Source of the DNA: Bacilli bacterium
GTDB taxonomy: Bacteria; Bacillota; Bacilli; RF39; UBA660
Length of the DNA: 64,000 bases
Direction: 5' to 3'
Assembly (NCBI GenBank): GCA_017525015.1
Contig: JAFXUK010000009.1
Coordinates: forward strand, 1-64,000
The notes beneath the pieces were generated by a model that searched no databases, was not told the DNA's origin, and worked only from the letters and a program-made list of their open reading frames with translations. This document shows, piece after piece, positions 36,551 through 44,819 of this stretch. Each line of letters begins with the position of its first letter. Position 1 is the first letter of the stretch. The position numbers and the translations under genes are program-made.

Positions 36551-36916
36551 GGGGTAGACATGGTTTCGACAGGTTGTATCACGGTATGACTGCAAGTAGT
36601 AGGAGTACTTTAAACTCAAACTTAAAATTAAATGACGAAACTGAATATAGTTTCGCTCCTAATGCTTACGCATTTGCCTAATATAAGGTAATGGAGCACT
36701 CTAAATTACTTTTACCTATAGGGTAATCTTAGGGTTTATATATATAGGGTATATTATTGTAGTTCCTAGGATACAATAACGAATTTTTCTTAGGATAGTT
36801 AAGATGGTAGGTACGTTATAGCCGGCCGCTTAATGAAATTAAAAATCTAACTAAACTTGTAGACGTTGTATTAGTGGATAGCTTGGACAGGAGTTCGATT
36901 CTCCTCTACTCCACCA
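36551..36916 (+). ncRNA. ssrA: Transfer-messenger RNA (tmRNA)
   Basis: The 5' end GGGGTAGACATGGTTTCGACAGG and 3' end with a T-arm and CTACTCCACCA pair as a tRNA-like acceptor, and CCA is encoded. The tag frame ends at TAA 36679-36681 and reads (K-L-)NDETEYSFAPNAYAFA; the exact resume codon cannot be fixed by eye. The AFA ending is like mollicute tags rather than the ALAA of Bacillus. tmRNA rescues stalled ribosomes with SmpB. Confidence 0.96.
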
Positions 36917-36926
36917 AATGAAAATT

Positions 36927-36948
36927 AAAGACCAAAAGGTCTTTTTTT
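36927..36948 (+). terminator. Terminator of tmRNA
   Basis: AAAGACC/GGTCTTT stem, AAAA loop, T7 tail. Confidence 0.9.
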
Positions 36949-37055
36949 ATGTTAGAATACAGGTAGAAATGGAATTTCTAGTATCAACCCTAGAAACGTT
37001 TCCTGTTAAAAATGAGATAAAAATACTATGATTAAGCCATGAAAGGGAGATTTTC

Positions 37056-37766
37056 ATGAATCAAGAAAAAATAGGCAAATTTATTGCCAAATGTCGTAAA
37101 GACAAAAAAATGACACAAACAGAATTAGCTGAAAAATTAGGAGTAACTGATAAATCAATAGGTAATTGGGAAAATGGTCGTAATATGCCAGATTTATCTT
37201 TATTTAAACCATTATGTGATGAATTAGGTATAACTATTAATGATTTACTAAGTGGTGAAAAAATAAGTAAAGAAAAATATCAAGAAAAATTTGAAGAAAA
37301 CATTGTTAATACCATTGATTATTCAACAAAACAAACATCAAAATACCATCTTACTATTAGCTTAATACTAGTTATATTTGGATTATTTATCGCTATGTCA
37401 GCAGTCATAATGTTCCCAAGTGAGAGTAGTTGGGGTAGTATTTATTCAGTATTTGGAATAATAATATTTGTCATTGGTATTTCTAAACTTACAAGAAAAC
37501 TAAAATATTGGGTAAGAATACTAATAGTTGCCATAGTAATGTTTGGGTCTCTAGGTATAATTATGTTCTCAGACTATATGAGTGTAAAAGAATTTAATCA
37601 AGCTCCTATGGTTAGAATAACAACTACTTATCTTGGTGGAGATGATGAAGTATTATACTATGACACTCCATTCTATGATGTTATTAAATGTAATGATAAA
37701 TTTAATATAGTTAAAAATAAGAATTATTCACATGAAGATTTATTTGAATATTGTGAAAATAAATAA
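37056..37766 (+). CDS. XRE-family regulator with membrane domain
   Basis: 236 residues, with AAAGGGAG before the ATG. Residues 5-60 are a Cro/CI-type helix-turn-helix (MTQTELAEKLGVTDKSIGNWENGR). Three hydrophobic helices follow near 100-120, 130-145 and 150-170, and the last part is a short polar domain. Membrane-bound XRE regulators of this layout are common in Bacillota and often control a nearby gene or respond at the envelope. The target is not evident; the tandem operators at 30681-30747 have no clear link to it. Confidence 0.82.
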   Translation: MNQEKIGKFIAKCRKDKKMTQTELAEKLGVTDKSIGNWENGRNMPDLSLFKPLCDELGITINDLLSGEKISKEKYQEKFEENIVNTIDYSTKQTSKYHLTISLILVIFGLFIAMSAVIMFPSESSWGSIYSVFGIIIFVIGISKLTRKLKYWVRILIVAIVMFGSLGIIMFSDYMSVKEFNQAPMVRITTTYLGGDDEVLYYDTPFYDVIKCNDKFNIVKNKNYSHEDLFEYCENK

Positions 37767-37786
37767 CAGTCGAAAGACTGTTTTCT
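37766..37786 (+). terminator. Intrinsic terminator
   Basis: ACAGTC/GACTGT stem with a GAAA tetraloop and TTTT tail. Confidence 0.8.
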
Positions 37787-37788
37787 TA

Positions 37789-37797
37789 TGCTATAAT
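37789..37797 (+). promoter_or_regulatory. Extended -10 promoter of the hydrolase unit
   Basis: TGCTATAAT directly after the terminator, 18 bases before the small membrane ORF. Confidence 0.65.
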
Positions 37798-37815
37798 GAA
37801 GTGGGGGAATGATTT

Positions 37816-37938
37816 ATGATAACATTTATTATAATTTTGTCAGTTATCATTATAATTTACTTAATTTTTACTTATATAATGTTTTTTATTGTTAGTAGAA
37901 GAGTTAAAAAAATTTTACTCCTATGGAAAAAGCTGTAG
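37816..37938 (+). CDS. 40-residue membrane segment, probable N-terminus of the next gene
   Basis: A GGGGG-type ribosome site precedes ATG 37816. The product is one hydrophobic helix followed by SRRVKK. It overlaps the hydrolase frame, which has no ribosome site of its own. One extra A in the seven-A run at 37906-37912 would join both frames as RRVKKNFTPMEKA, a natural membrane-anchored hydrolase. Either a one-base deletion, a sequence error, or two coupled genes. Confidence 0.65.
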   Translation: MITFIIILSVIIIIYLIFTYIMFFIVSRRVKKILLLWKKL

Positions 37939-38756
37939 AAGAAACCTTAAAACCATTTAAAGACTTAATAAATACGGGTAATAAATGGATCAAAGAAAAA
38001 GAAAAGAAAAAACAAATTAAAGATGTTTTCATAAAATCAAAAGATGACTTAAAACTACATGCTATGTTTATTGAAAATAGTGAGAATAAAGGAATATTTA
38101 TAGAAATACCTGGCTATAGAAGTACTCCTATGAGAGACTTATATCCATCTTGCTATGAATATTATGATATGGGCTATAGCTTATTACTAATAGATAATAG
38201 ATCATCCGGTTCAAGTGAAGGGAAATATATAACCTTTGGTGTAAAAGAAAGTGAAGATCTAATTCGTTGGATTAAATACATAAACAAGAAATATCCAGAT
38301 TTAAATATCATCTTAGGTGGTGTTTCCATGGGTGCTAGTACTATTATGATGTCTATGAATAGAATCAAAGATGATATGAATGTAAAAAAAATAATAGTTG
38401 ATTGCGGATATATATCAGCATATGAAGAAGTAAAATACTGTATTAAGCATTATTTTCATATACCAAGTTTCCCATTCATCAAAATGGTTAATATCTGGTG
38501 CAAATTAATTGCTAAATTTGATTTAGAAGAAAAAAATACCATAAGAAGTATGCGAAAATCTAATATACCAGTTCTCTTTATTCATGGAGAAGAAGATGAC
38601 TTTGTTCCAACATATAATTCTAAAGTAAATTATAAAAACTATAATGGCCCTAAAAAATTACTATTATTTAAAAAAGCTAGTCATGGAATTAGTTACTTAG
38701 TAGAACCAGACAAATACATTGAAGCTGTTAAAGATTTTGTTAATAAAGGAGAATAA
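37923..38756 (+). CDS. Alpha/beta hydrolase
   Basis: 277 residues in this frame. The nucleophile elbow GVSMGAST, the acid in HGEEDDFVP and the His in ASHGISY form the catalytic triad of the alpha/beta hydrolase fold, closest in style to YqkD-like membrane-anchored esterases. LIDNRSSGSSEGKY is the typical loop before the elbow. Its membrane anchor is probably encoded by the preceding ORF in another frame. The nitroreductase-like gene starts two bases after its stop. Substrate unknown. Confidence 0.85.
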   Translation: MEKAVEETLKPFKDLINTGNKWIKEKEKKKQIKDVFIKSKDDLKLHAMFIENSENKGIFIEIPGYRSTPMRDLYPSCYEYYDMGYSLLLIDNRSSGSSEGKYITFGVKESEDLIRWIKYINKKYPDLNIILGGVSMGASTIMMSMNRIKDDMNVKKIIVDCGYISAYEEVKYCIKHYFHIPSFPFIKMVNIWCKLIAKFDLEEKNTIRSMRKSNIPVLFIHGEEDDFVPTYNSKVNYKNYNGPKKLLLFKKASHGISYLVEPDKYIEAVKDFVNKGE

Positions 38757-38758
38757 TA

Positions 38759-39511
38759 ATGGATAAAGAATTATACGATATGATATTTAAAAGAAAATCA
38801 TTTCACTTATTTAGAAATATTGGTAATGAACATATTACCGAAGAAGAATTACAAGATATTGAAAAAGAGTTCTCTAGATTAAAACCATTAGATAAAAATA
38901 TCAAAGTAAAAATGAAAATAGTAAAAGAAGGAGCAACTTGTCATCGTGGTCAAGAATATTGCATTCTTTTATATTCCGAAAAGAAAGATAATTATCTTCA
39001 AAATATCGGTTATTTAGGTGAGCAACTAGATTTGTACTTAGTATCTAAAAATATCGGTACTCTATGGTTTGGTATAGGTAAAGTAAAAGAAAAACAATTA
39101 GATGGTTTAGATTTCGTTATTATGATAGCTATAGCTAAAGTTGATTCTCCTGATAAATTTAGAAAAGATATGTATAAAAGTAAAAGAAAAGAAGTATCTG
39201 AAATATGGAATGGTGATAAATATTTAGATATTGCTAATATCGTACGATATGCTCCTAGTGCATGTAATACCCAACCATGGTTAGTAGATGCTGATGAAAA
39301 GAATATAAAAGTATATAGATATAGGAAAGAAGGTAAAAGAGGTATAATGCCTAAAAATATGGTTATTTATTATAACCAAATAGATATTGGTATCTTCCTT
39401 TGTTTCCTAGAATTATGCTTAGAACATAACAATATAAAATATGATAAAAAAGTATTTACTGAAGAAAATCATGAACAAGAAAGAAACCTAATTGCTGAAT
39501 ATATGTTATAA
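38759..39511 (+). CDS. Nitroreductase-family protein (TM1586 type)
   Basis: 250 residues. KRKSFHLFRN at the start and VRYAPSACNTQPW in the second half are the two-lobe signature of the compact nitroreductase fold seen in TM1586-like putative flavoproteins. It probably binds FMN and reduces an unknown substrate with NAD(P)H. It follows the hydrolase by two bases and precedes the rhodanese lipoprotein, all probably in one transcript. Confidence 0.8.
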   Translation: MDKELYDMIFKRKSFHLFRNIGNEHITEEELQDIEKEFSRLKPLDKNIKVKMKIVKEGATCHRGQEYCILLYSEKKDNYLQNIGYLGEQLDLYLVSKNIGTLWFGIGKVKEKQLDGLDFVIMIAIAKVDSPDKFRKDMYKSKRKEVSEIWNGDKYLDIANIVRYAPSACNTQPWLVDADEKNIKVYRYRKEGKRGIMPKNMVIYYNQIDIGIFLCFLELCLEHNNIKYDKKVFTEENHEQERNLIAEYML

Positions 39512-39535
39512 TTCTTATAGAATAGAGGTAATAAA

Positions 39536-39883
39536 ATGAAAAAGAAAATAATATTAATTACAATAATAGTATTAGGTATATTCCTAACAGCATGTGGTTC
39601 TGAAGAAAAAGAAAAAACAGTAGAAGATGTTATCAAATCTGGTGACTATACTGTTATAGATGTTAGAACTAAAGAAGAATATGATACAGGTCATGTTAAA
39701 GGATCATTAAATATTCCATATGATACAATTAATGTCAATACTAAAATAGATAAAGATAAACCTGTTTTAGTTTATTGCAAGAGTGGAGTAAGAAGTGCTA
39801 AAGCTTATGAAACATTAAAAAAACTAGGATATGAAGTATATGACCTAGGTGCATATGAAAAAGTAACTTTAGAAAAAGAATAA
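39536..39883 (+). CDS. Rhodanese-domain lipoprotein
   Basis: 115 residues. A lipoprotein signal with lipobox LTAC (Cys near residue 20) is followed by a single rhodanese domain: VIDVRTKEEYDTGHVKGSLNIP and the active-site loop CKSGVRS with catalytic Cys. It is expected on the outer face of the membrane, transferring or sensing sulfur groups. It ends the unit at a bidirectional terminator. Confidence 0.9.
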   Translation: MKKKIILITIIVLGIFLTACGSEEKEKTVEDVIKSGDYTVIDVRTKEEYDTGHVKGSLNIPYDTINVNTKIDKDKPVLVYCKSGVRSAKAYETLKKLGYEVYDLGAYEKVTLEKE

Positions 39884-39884
39884 A

Positions 39885-39915
39885 AAAAGCTTGATTTATA
39901 TCAAGCTATTTTTTT
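39885..39915. terminator. Bidirectional intrinsic terminator
   Basis: AGCTTGAT/ATCAAGCT stem flanked by A-tract and T-tract between convergent genes. Confidence 0.9.
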
Positions 39916-40931
39916 GGATCAATTAATATCTTAATTGCATTATCTTCTCCAGAAGTTAATCTTTTGAATGCTTCTTGAACTTTATTTAGTCCAACAATAT
40001 CATCAACAAATTTTAAGACATCTATCTTTCTTTCACTCATTAAATCAATACATTCTTTAAATTCATCTACTGTATATGCAATAGCACCAAGTACTTTTAA
40101 TTCTTTAGTAACAACTAAGATAGAAGGTATTGTAATACTATCCATTGATACACCAACCATAACTAATGTACCATTAGGTCTTGTTAAAGTTATACCAGTA
40201 CTAACAGCAGCACTATTACCTGAGCAATCAAATACTACATCAAAACCATAAGCGTTTTCTCTAGTAATATTTTCCATAAATTTCTCATCTCTAGCATTAA
40301 AGAATTCATCAGCACATCTTAAAGCCACACACTTCTTACCACGTTTCTCATTAGTTTCAGAAACAGCTACATAAGAAGCACCATTTAACTTAGCAAACAT
40401 TGCACATAATTGACCAATAATACCAGCACCAATAACTAAAACTCTACTACCTATTTTAACATCAGCTAAATTAACAGCATGTAGACTAACTGCAGTAGGT
40501 TCAACCATAGCAACCTCAGCATCAGTTATATTAGATGGAACTTTAATAGTTAAATCTGGTCTTAAAGATGTTGATTCTGCATAAGCTCCAGGATTAGTTA
40601 AAGAAAGACCAACAGCAGTATCCCAAGTTTTAGGACAGTATTGAGGATTTCCACTCTTACAAGCTGGACATTCACCGCATGGTGAAATAGGTAATGCTGT
40701 AACTCTATCTCCTACAGCTAAATCACTTCTACATCCAGGATCTACTACTATTCCACAGAATTCATGCCCCATTACTAAGTTATTAGGTAATCCTAAATCC
40801 CAATAATGAATATCAGAACCACATATTCCACATTTCTTAACATCTATAATAACTGAACCATTTTTTGACTTAGGTTCACTTATTGATTCTAACTCAATTT
40901 TCCTTTTATCTTTTAGCATTGCACACTTCAT
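39906..40931 (-). CDS. Zinc-dependent medium-chain alcohol/polyol dehydrogenase
   Basis: 341 residues. GICGSDIHYW, GHEFCGIV and the structural zinc set CGECPACKSGNPQYC identify the MDR family, and GAGIIGQLCAMFAKLNGA is the NAD(P) Rossmann motif. The sequence is closest in style to sorbitol, butanediol or threonine dehydrogenases; substrate cannot be fixed. GGAGATT precedes the ATG. Confidence 0.9.
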   Translation of the reverse strand: MKCAMLKDKRKIELESISEPKSKNGSVIIDVKKCGICGSDIHYWDLGLPNNLVMGHEFCGIVVDPGCRSDLAVGDRVTALPISPCGECPACKSGNPQYCPKTWDTAVGLSLTNPGAYAESTSLRPDLTIKVPSNITDAEVAMVEPTAVSLHAVNLADVKIGSRVLVIGAGIIGQLCAMFAKLNGASYVAVSETNEKRGKKCVALRCADEFFNARDEKFMENITRENAYGFDVVFDCSGNSAAVSTGITLTRPNGTLVMVGVSMDSITIPSILVVTKELKVLGAIAYTVDEFKECIDLMSERKIDVLKFVDDIVGLNKVQEAFKRLTSGEDNAIKILIDPKK

Positions 40932-40955
40932 AATACCAATCTCCTTATCGTACTA

Positions 40956-40964
40956 ATTATAACA
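40956..40964 (-). promoter_or_regulatory. Extended -10 of the dehydrogenase gene
   Basis: On the minus strand TGTTATAAT lies about 25 bases before the start codon. Confidence 0.55.
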
Positions 40965-40972
40965 TAATTCTC

Positions 40973-41000
40973 TTTAACATAAATAAAAAAAAGAGTATAA
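40973..41000 (+). promoter_or_regulatory. Promoter of tRNA-Thr
   Basis: TTTAAC, 16 bases, TATAAT, ending 8 bases before the tRNA. Confidence 0.65.
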
Positions 41001-41008
41001 TCTAGTTA

Positions 41009-41084
41009 TGCCGACTTAGCACAGCTGGTAGTGCAATGCCCTCGTAACGCATAGGTCGCTGGTTCAAGTCCGGCAGTCGGCACC
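41009..41084 (+). tRNA. tRNA-Thr (CGU)
   Basis: 76 bases including an encoded CCA. Acceptor GCCGACT/AGTCGGC, a normal D-arm with GCTGGTAG, anticodon loop CTCGTAA with CGT at 41042-41044, and T-arm GGTTCAAGTCC. It is a fully canonical tRNA reading ACG. Confidence 0.95.
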
Positions 41085-41095
41085 ATGTAATAAAA

Positions 41096-41117
41096 AAAAG
41101 ACGATTTTCGTCTTTTT
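41096..41117. terminator. Bidirectional intrinsic terminator
   Basis: AAGACGA/TCGTCTT stem with A- and T-tracts between tRNA-Thr and the convergent gene. Confidence 0.85.
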
Positions 41118-41653
41118 TATTTTCCACCAAATCTTGGTGCTTCTTCCTCTAAATAAGTACCATTTGCATATGCTTGAATTTTTTCAGGATCAGTTAAGAA
41201 ATACATATTATTAACAACAGATTCCCTTATTGCTTTTAACCATTCATCTTCTCCCATTAATATTCTTCCAAATTTAGAAATAACAATTGAATTAAATTCT
41301 CCAATTTCTGCAATATTTCTTTGAATTGTAGCAAAATCATTGTGAATAAATCCACATGCATCAGCACATGCCAATAATAATTCTAAAGTTTGATAGTCTT
41401 CTAAACTTTGAAGATTATTCCATGTTTCTCCATTTTTATATTTAGTTAAACTAGATAATCTTATTAAAACATGTTCATCGACACCTAATTCTCTTAATAA
41501 AATAGCTATCTCTTGTTTTTTCTCGTTTAATTTAGCTAAATTAAATCCAATTCTTACATTAGTTTGTATACCATTACCAGCAACAAATTCTTCTTCCTCA
41601 GTTTCGGCAAATAAATCTCTAATGTTCTTATTTAATTCTTTTGAATTAATCAT
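41117..41653 (-). CDS. Hypothetical cytosolic protein
   Basis: 178 residues, with AGGGGGA before the ATG and a recognisable promoter upstream. The sequence is hydrophilic and mostly helical, with no signal or membrane segment and an acidic N-terminus (ETEEEEF). I do not recognise it. It is a single-gene unit divergent from the DUF3419-like gene. Confidence 0.7.
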   Translation of the reverse strand: MINSKELNKNIRDLFAETEEEEFVAGNGIQTNVRIGFNLAKLNEKKQEIAILLRELGVDEHVLIRLSSLTKYKNGETWNNLQSLEDYQTLELLLACADACGFIHNDFATIQRNIAEIGEFNSIVISKFGRILMGEDEWLKAIRESVVNNMYFLTDPEKIQAYANGTYLEEEAPRFGGK

Positions 41654-41683
41654 AAAATCCCCCTAATGAATTAATTGTGCTAT

Positions 41684-41711
41684 ATTCTAGCACTTTTACC
41701 TATTTCGTCAA
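41684..41711 (-). promoter_or_regulatory. Promoter of the hypothetical gene at 41117
   Basis: On the minus strand TTGACG, 16 bases, then TGCTAGAAT (extended -10). Confidence 0.7.
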
Positions 41712-41782
41712 ATCCTTAGTAAAATTTTTAAAAATAAAAAGTATATGTTAAAATAATCAGCATTGTGAAAGGGGGAACTAAC

Positions 41783-42646
41783 ATGATGCTATTAGAAGAT
41801 CCATGGATAAAACGATTTGGTAGAATCTATCCTTTTACCACTGAAAACATTTCTGGTTATGTAAAATTCTTTGATTTATACAAAAAATCACTATTAACAG
41901 TTGGTTCCTCTGGAGATCAAGTTATCAATGCTCGATTAGCAGGATGCCAAGATATAACTGTAGTAGATGTTAATCCTTATACGCAATACTATTACTACCT
42001 AAAAGTAGCATCTATACTTTCCCTAAAAATAGAAGAATTAAAAAGCTTTTTAAATTACATGCAAGATCTATTCATTAGAAATAGAGCAGCATTTGATAAG
42101 AAAAAGTTCTTAAGAATAAAAGGTTGCTTAAAAGAACTAGATTATGATTCATATCATTTTTGGGATGAAAAATTTGCTATAAGAAGACCATTAAATGTAA
42201 GAAAAGCAATGTTTATGAGAGATGAATTCTCCAAAAGTATAATATCTAAATGTAACATTTATCTTCATAATGAAGAAATGTATAAAAAAACTCAAGCTAT
42301 AATAGGAGATATAAGACCTAATTTTATAGTTGGAAACCTATTATATGATGATATACCAGGAGTTCATGATAATATTTGGTTATCTAATATACCTGCTTTT
42401 ATAGATTTAAAAACATTAAGATTACTAGTAGACAAAATGTATCTTTTACTAAAAAAAGAAGGAGATATGATGGTAAGCTACCTATATCTATTTGATGAAT
42501 TTACACCATATGAAAAAGGATGGGATCCTATCTATGATATAGATAGAGTAAAACAAACCTTATCTCCATATAAATTAGAATTAAAATCTTTTCACGGAAC
42601 AGAATTTAGAGAAGATAGTGATTCTGTATTAATACTTCATAAATAA
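41783..42646 (+). CDS. DUF3419/SAM-binding-like protein
   Basis: 287 residues from ATG 41783 with AAAGGGGGA upstream; a GTG at 41765 is in frame but before that site. LLTVGSSGDQVINARLAGCQDITVVDVNP resembles the SAM-binding loop of DUF3419 (BtaA-like) proteins, with the acidic residue that binds the ribose at the end of the strand (quoted in two parts: LLTVGSSGDQ and ITVVDVNP). LIVGNLLYDD-like FIVGNLLYDD could form a later active-site strand. The product is probably a cytosolic methyl- or aminocarboxypropyl-transferase; the substrate is unknown. Confidence 0.65.
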   Translation: MMLLEDPWIKRFGRIYPFTTENISGYVKFFDLYKKSLLTVGSSGDQVINARLAGCQDITVVDVNPYTQYYYYLKVASILSLKIEELKSFLNYMQDLFIRNRAAFDKKKFLRIKGCLKELDYDSYHFWDEKFAIRRPLNVRKAMFMRDEFSKSIISKCNIYLHNEEMYKKTQAIIGDIRPNFIVGNLLYDDIPGVHDNIWLSNIPAFIDLKTLRLLVDKMYLLLKKEGDMMVSYLYLFDEFTPYEKGWDPIYDIDRVKQTLSPYKLELKSFHGTEFREDSDSVLILHK

Positions 42647-42708
42647 TAGTGTAATAAAATGTAAAATAGCATAGAAAAATTAGTAAATATTAGTAAACTG
42701 TGGTAATA

Positions 42709-42714
42709 TATAAT
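42709..42714 (+). promoter_or_regulatory. -10 element of the tRNA-like gene
   Basis: TATAAT ends 16 bases before the tRNA-like 5' end; no good -35 is seen. Confidence 0.5.
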
Positions 42715-42730
42715 TACATTAATTATTTAT

Positions 42731-42806
42731 GCCGAGGTAGTTGTAACGTTAGAACGTACACTTCGTTTGTGTAAGGTGACTTGTTTAACTCAGTCTCTCG
42801 GCACCA
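42731..42806 (+). tRNA. Divergent tRNA-Thr-like gene (CGU anticodon)
   Basis: Exactly 76 bases with encoded CCA. Acceptor GCCGAGG/TCTCGGC pairs with one G-T, and A73 is present. Anticodon stem TACAC/GTGTA is perfect with loop TTCGTTT, giving CGT at 42764-42766, as in the normal tRNA-Thr at 41009. Abnormal features: G18-G19 reads G-T, position 37 is T instead of a purine, the T-loop reads TTTAACT with C56 replaced by T, and the T-stem has mismatches at its outer end. It has its own -10 and terminator. It may be a non-decoding, charged tRNA or a decaying copy. Confidence 0.75.
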
Positions 42807-42815
42807 TTTGATTAT

Positions 42816-42840
42816 TAAGACCTATAAAGGTCTTTTTTTA
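42816..42840 (+). terminator. Terminator of the tRNA-like gene
   Basis: AAGACCT/AGGTCTT stem, ATAA loop, T7 tail. Confidence 0.9.
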
Positions 42841-42920
42841 TAACCATTTTTATCTATAAAAATAAATTCTAATAAAATCGCTTTTTTTGTCAGTTTTTTC
42901 TATTCAAAAGGCCTTTTTTT

Positions 42921-42929
42921 TGTTATAAT
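42921..42929 (+). promoter_or_regulatory. Extended -10 promoter
   Basis: TGTTATAAT lies about 30 bases before the start of the next gene. Confidence 0.6.
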
Positions 42930-42958
42930 TTATATAGTTATAGTAAGGAGCGGTTATT

Positions 42959-44230
42959 ATGGAGAAAAAAACTACTAATGAACAATTATACATCGTATCT
43001 CTTGATAATGGCATCCGTGAAGAGGAGCCAGTAACTATTGAAGTTTATAATACTTTTAGTGACGGTTCTGAATTAGTTCAATTAAACAATACTGTTTTTG
43101 GTGTGCTAAAGAAAAATAGTCTTAACCCAGAAACAATGTATATAGATGATTTCAATATTATTAAAGCAGACATCGCTGAATTAATAGACGTAGATCATGA
43201 AGAAACAAAAAGAATAGTTGATGAAAATCAAAACATAGGGGTATTTACAACACTTAATTATAGTAAAGATATCGAAACAAGAATATCTGCTACAACAGCA
43301 ATTAATCATATTATTAGTTATGTTAATAATGGTGTAATAACTGGTGAAGAAGCTGAAACTTTAAGCAAAGTTTTAAAAATATCTACAGCAACTCCTATTT
43401 CTAATAAAGAAGAAGTAAGACAAATAGTAGATTTAGGTATAACTATTCTTAAAAAAGAAGTAGAACTTCAATCAGGATTGTCATTTGATGCAAAACTATA
43501 TGAAGCAGTAAGAAAAAGATATCTAAGAATGATAATTTTTGATATCTTAGTTGGAAGAAAAAATCGTGATTTAGATTATTATCTAATTAGTAAGATAAAT
43601 GAACAAGGAAAACCAGTATGGGTTGACTCATATTTAAGTCCAATATCTGTTGCTTCAATGGTAGATAAAGAAAAATCAGTACCAGAAGGTGCTTATTGTA
43701 TTAATAATAAAGTAGTTAATACAAATGTATTATTAGAAGTATTATATGAATACTATTACGATGAAATAAAGAAATTAACAGTAGCATTAAACGATGCTAA
43801 AGGATTATATCAAGATGCTATTAGTAGAATTGTTTACAATAATACTGATTTAGATAATGGTTCTAAATTAGAAGCAATTATTAATAAGAATCTAGATTTA
43901 ATTACTAAAAAAGAAGAAGTTAAAGAAAAATCATTGGATAAAGAACAAAAAATGAATAAAGTCGAAAGAACAATGGCTACTCAAAGCTTAAATGTTAGAG
44001 TAACTACTAAACTAGACTTAATTCAAAAGAAATATCCTATTAATCCAAAAGAACATCCAGAGATATTTGCTAAGAAGGATAAACTTGATAAAGAAGATAT
44101 AAAACTAATAGTCGAAGATGAAAAGAAGAAAAATGGTTTTGTATCATCAGTAATCCTAATTTCAGTTATCTCGTTAGTATGTGGAATTGGTGCAGGAATT
44201 GCTTACGTTTTAATGACATTTGGAAACTAG
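42959..44230 (+). CDS. Tail-anchored protein, faintly HipA-like
   Basis: 423 residues, with AAGGAG before the ATG. The N-terminal and central parts are soluble; one membrane helix (near 397-420) ends the protein, so most of it faces the cytosol. The segment RMIIFDILVGRKNRDLDYYLI is reminiscent of the catalytic/metal loop of HipA- or CotH-type kinases (FDxLIGNTDRHxxN; quoted as IFDILVG and KNRDLDYYL), but the DRH motif is replaced by NRD-L. A Lys/Glu-rich helix follows near 285-330. The link to kinases is a weak by-eye guess. Confidence 0.65.
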   Translation: MEKKTTNEQLYIVSLDNGIREEEPVTIEVYNTFSDGSELVQLNNTVFGVLKKNSLNPETMYIDDFNIIKADIAELIDVDHEETKRIVDENQNIGVFTTLNYSKDIETRISATTAINHIISYVNNGVITGEEAETLSKVLKISTATPISNKEEVRQIVDLGITILKKEVELQSGLSFDAKLYEAVRKRYLRMIIFDILVGRKNRDLDYYLISKINEQGKPVWVDSYLSPISVASMVDKEKSVPEGAYCINNKVVNTNVLLEVLYEYYYDEIKKLTVALNDAKGLYQDAISRIVYNNTDLDNGSKLEAIINKNLDLITKKEEVKEKSLDKEQKMNKVERTMATQSLNVRVTTKLDLIQKKYPINPKEHPEIFAKKDKLDKEDIKLIVEDEKKKNGFVSSVILISVISLVCGIGAGIAYVLMTFGN

Positions 44231-44248
44231 TATCTAGTTTCCTTTTTA
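44222..44248 (+). terminator. Intrinsic terminator
   Basis: GGAAACTAG/CTAGTTTCC stem with TAT loop and T5; the stem contains the stop codon of the preceding gene. Confidence 0.92.
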
Positions 44249-44301
44249 TTGCATAAAAAGGCATTTCATTATAAAATAAACATTAGAAAAGGGTGGTTTA
44301 T

Positions 44302-44817
44302 GTGTTAAAAAAAAGAGGGATTATTATCTTTCTAATATTTATTATCACAATCATTCTTCTTGTGATATATAACATCCACTTAACAGACGAATTAAAAGCT
44401 ATTGATTCTGAAACAACAGAAGAAACAATAGAAGTAATAAAATATTGTCCTAAAGAAGAAGATAGTAAATATAATGAAAAGAAAACATACTATAACAAAC
44501 TAAATTACAAAACTTTTCAAAAACTAAATAAAAAGAATGTCTTAATAACAGTTGGCGTTGTTGATAAAACATCATCAACTTCTAATAAATTTATCGAATT
44601 AATTAATAAGCAATCTTATCATACAAATCAAAGTATGTATTTATTAGATATAAGTAAATTATCTAAAAAGAATCTAGTTGCTTTCTATGAATTAGATGAT
44701 AGATTAAAAGAACTAGATTATAACTATATAATTACCTTAAAAAAAGGAAAAATAATATCAATTACAGAAATAGATAATGAAGAAATAAATTCTTTACTAG
44801 AAAGCTACGGTGAATAA
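44302..44817 (+). CDS. Membrane-anchored protein, possible thioredoxin-like fold
   Basis: 171 residues if GTG 44302 is used (AAGGGTGG upstream); a GTG at 44293 is also in frame. One N-terminal membrane helix (about 6-25) precedes an exported 140-residue domain. VLITVGVVDKTSSTSNKFIEL then a helix, and IITLKKGKIISI resembles the strand order of thioredoxin-like proteins (quoted in parts), but no CxxC is present. Next gene starts two bases after the stop. Function unknown. Confidence 0.62.
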   Translation: MLKKRGIIIFLIFIITIILLVIYNIHLTDELKAIDSETTEETIEVIKYCPKEEDSKYNEKKTYYNKLNYKTFQKLNKKNVLITVGVVDKTSSTSNKFIELINKQSYHTNQSMYLLDISKLSKKNLVAFYELDDRLKELDYNYIITLKKGKIISITEIDNEEINSLLESYGE

Positions 44818-44819
44818 AA

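Noticed and set aside
37905..37914. Programmed -1 frameshift at the A7 run
   Set aside because: The base before the run is T, so the P-site tRNA cannot re-pair on the standard slippery pattern; a one-base indel is simpler.
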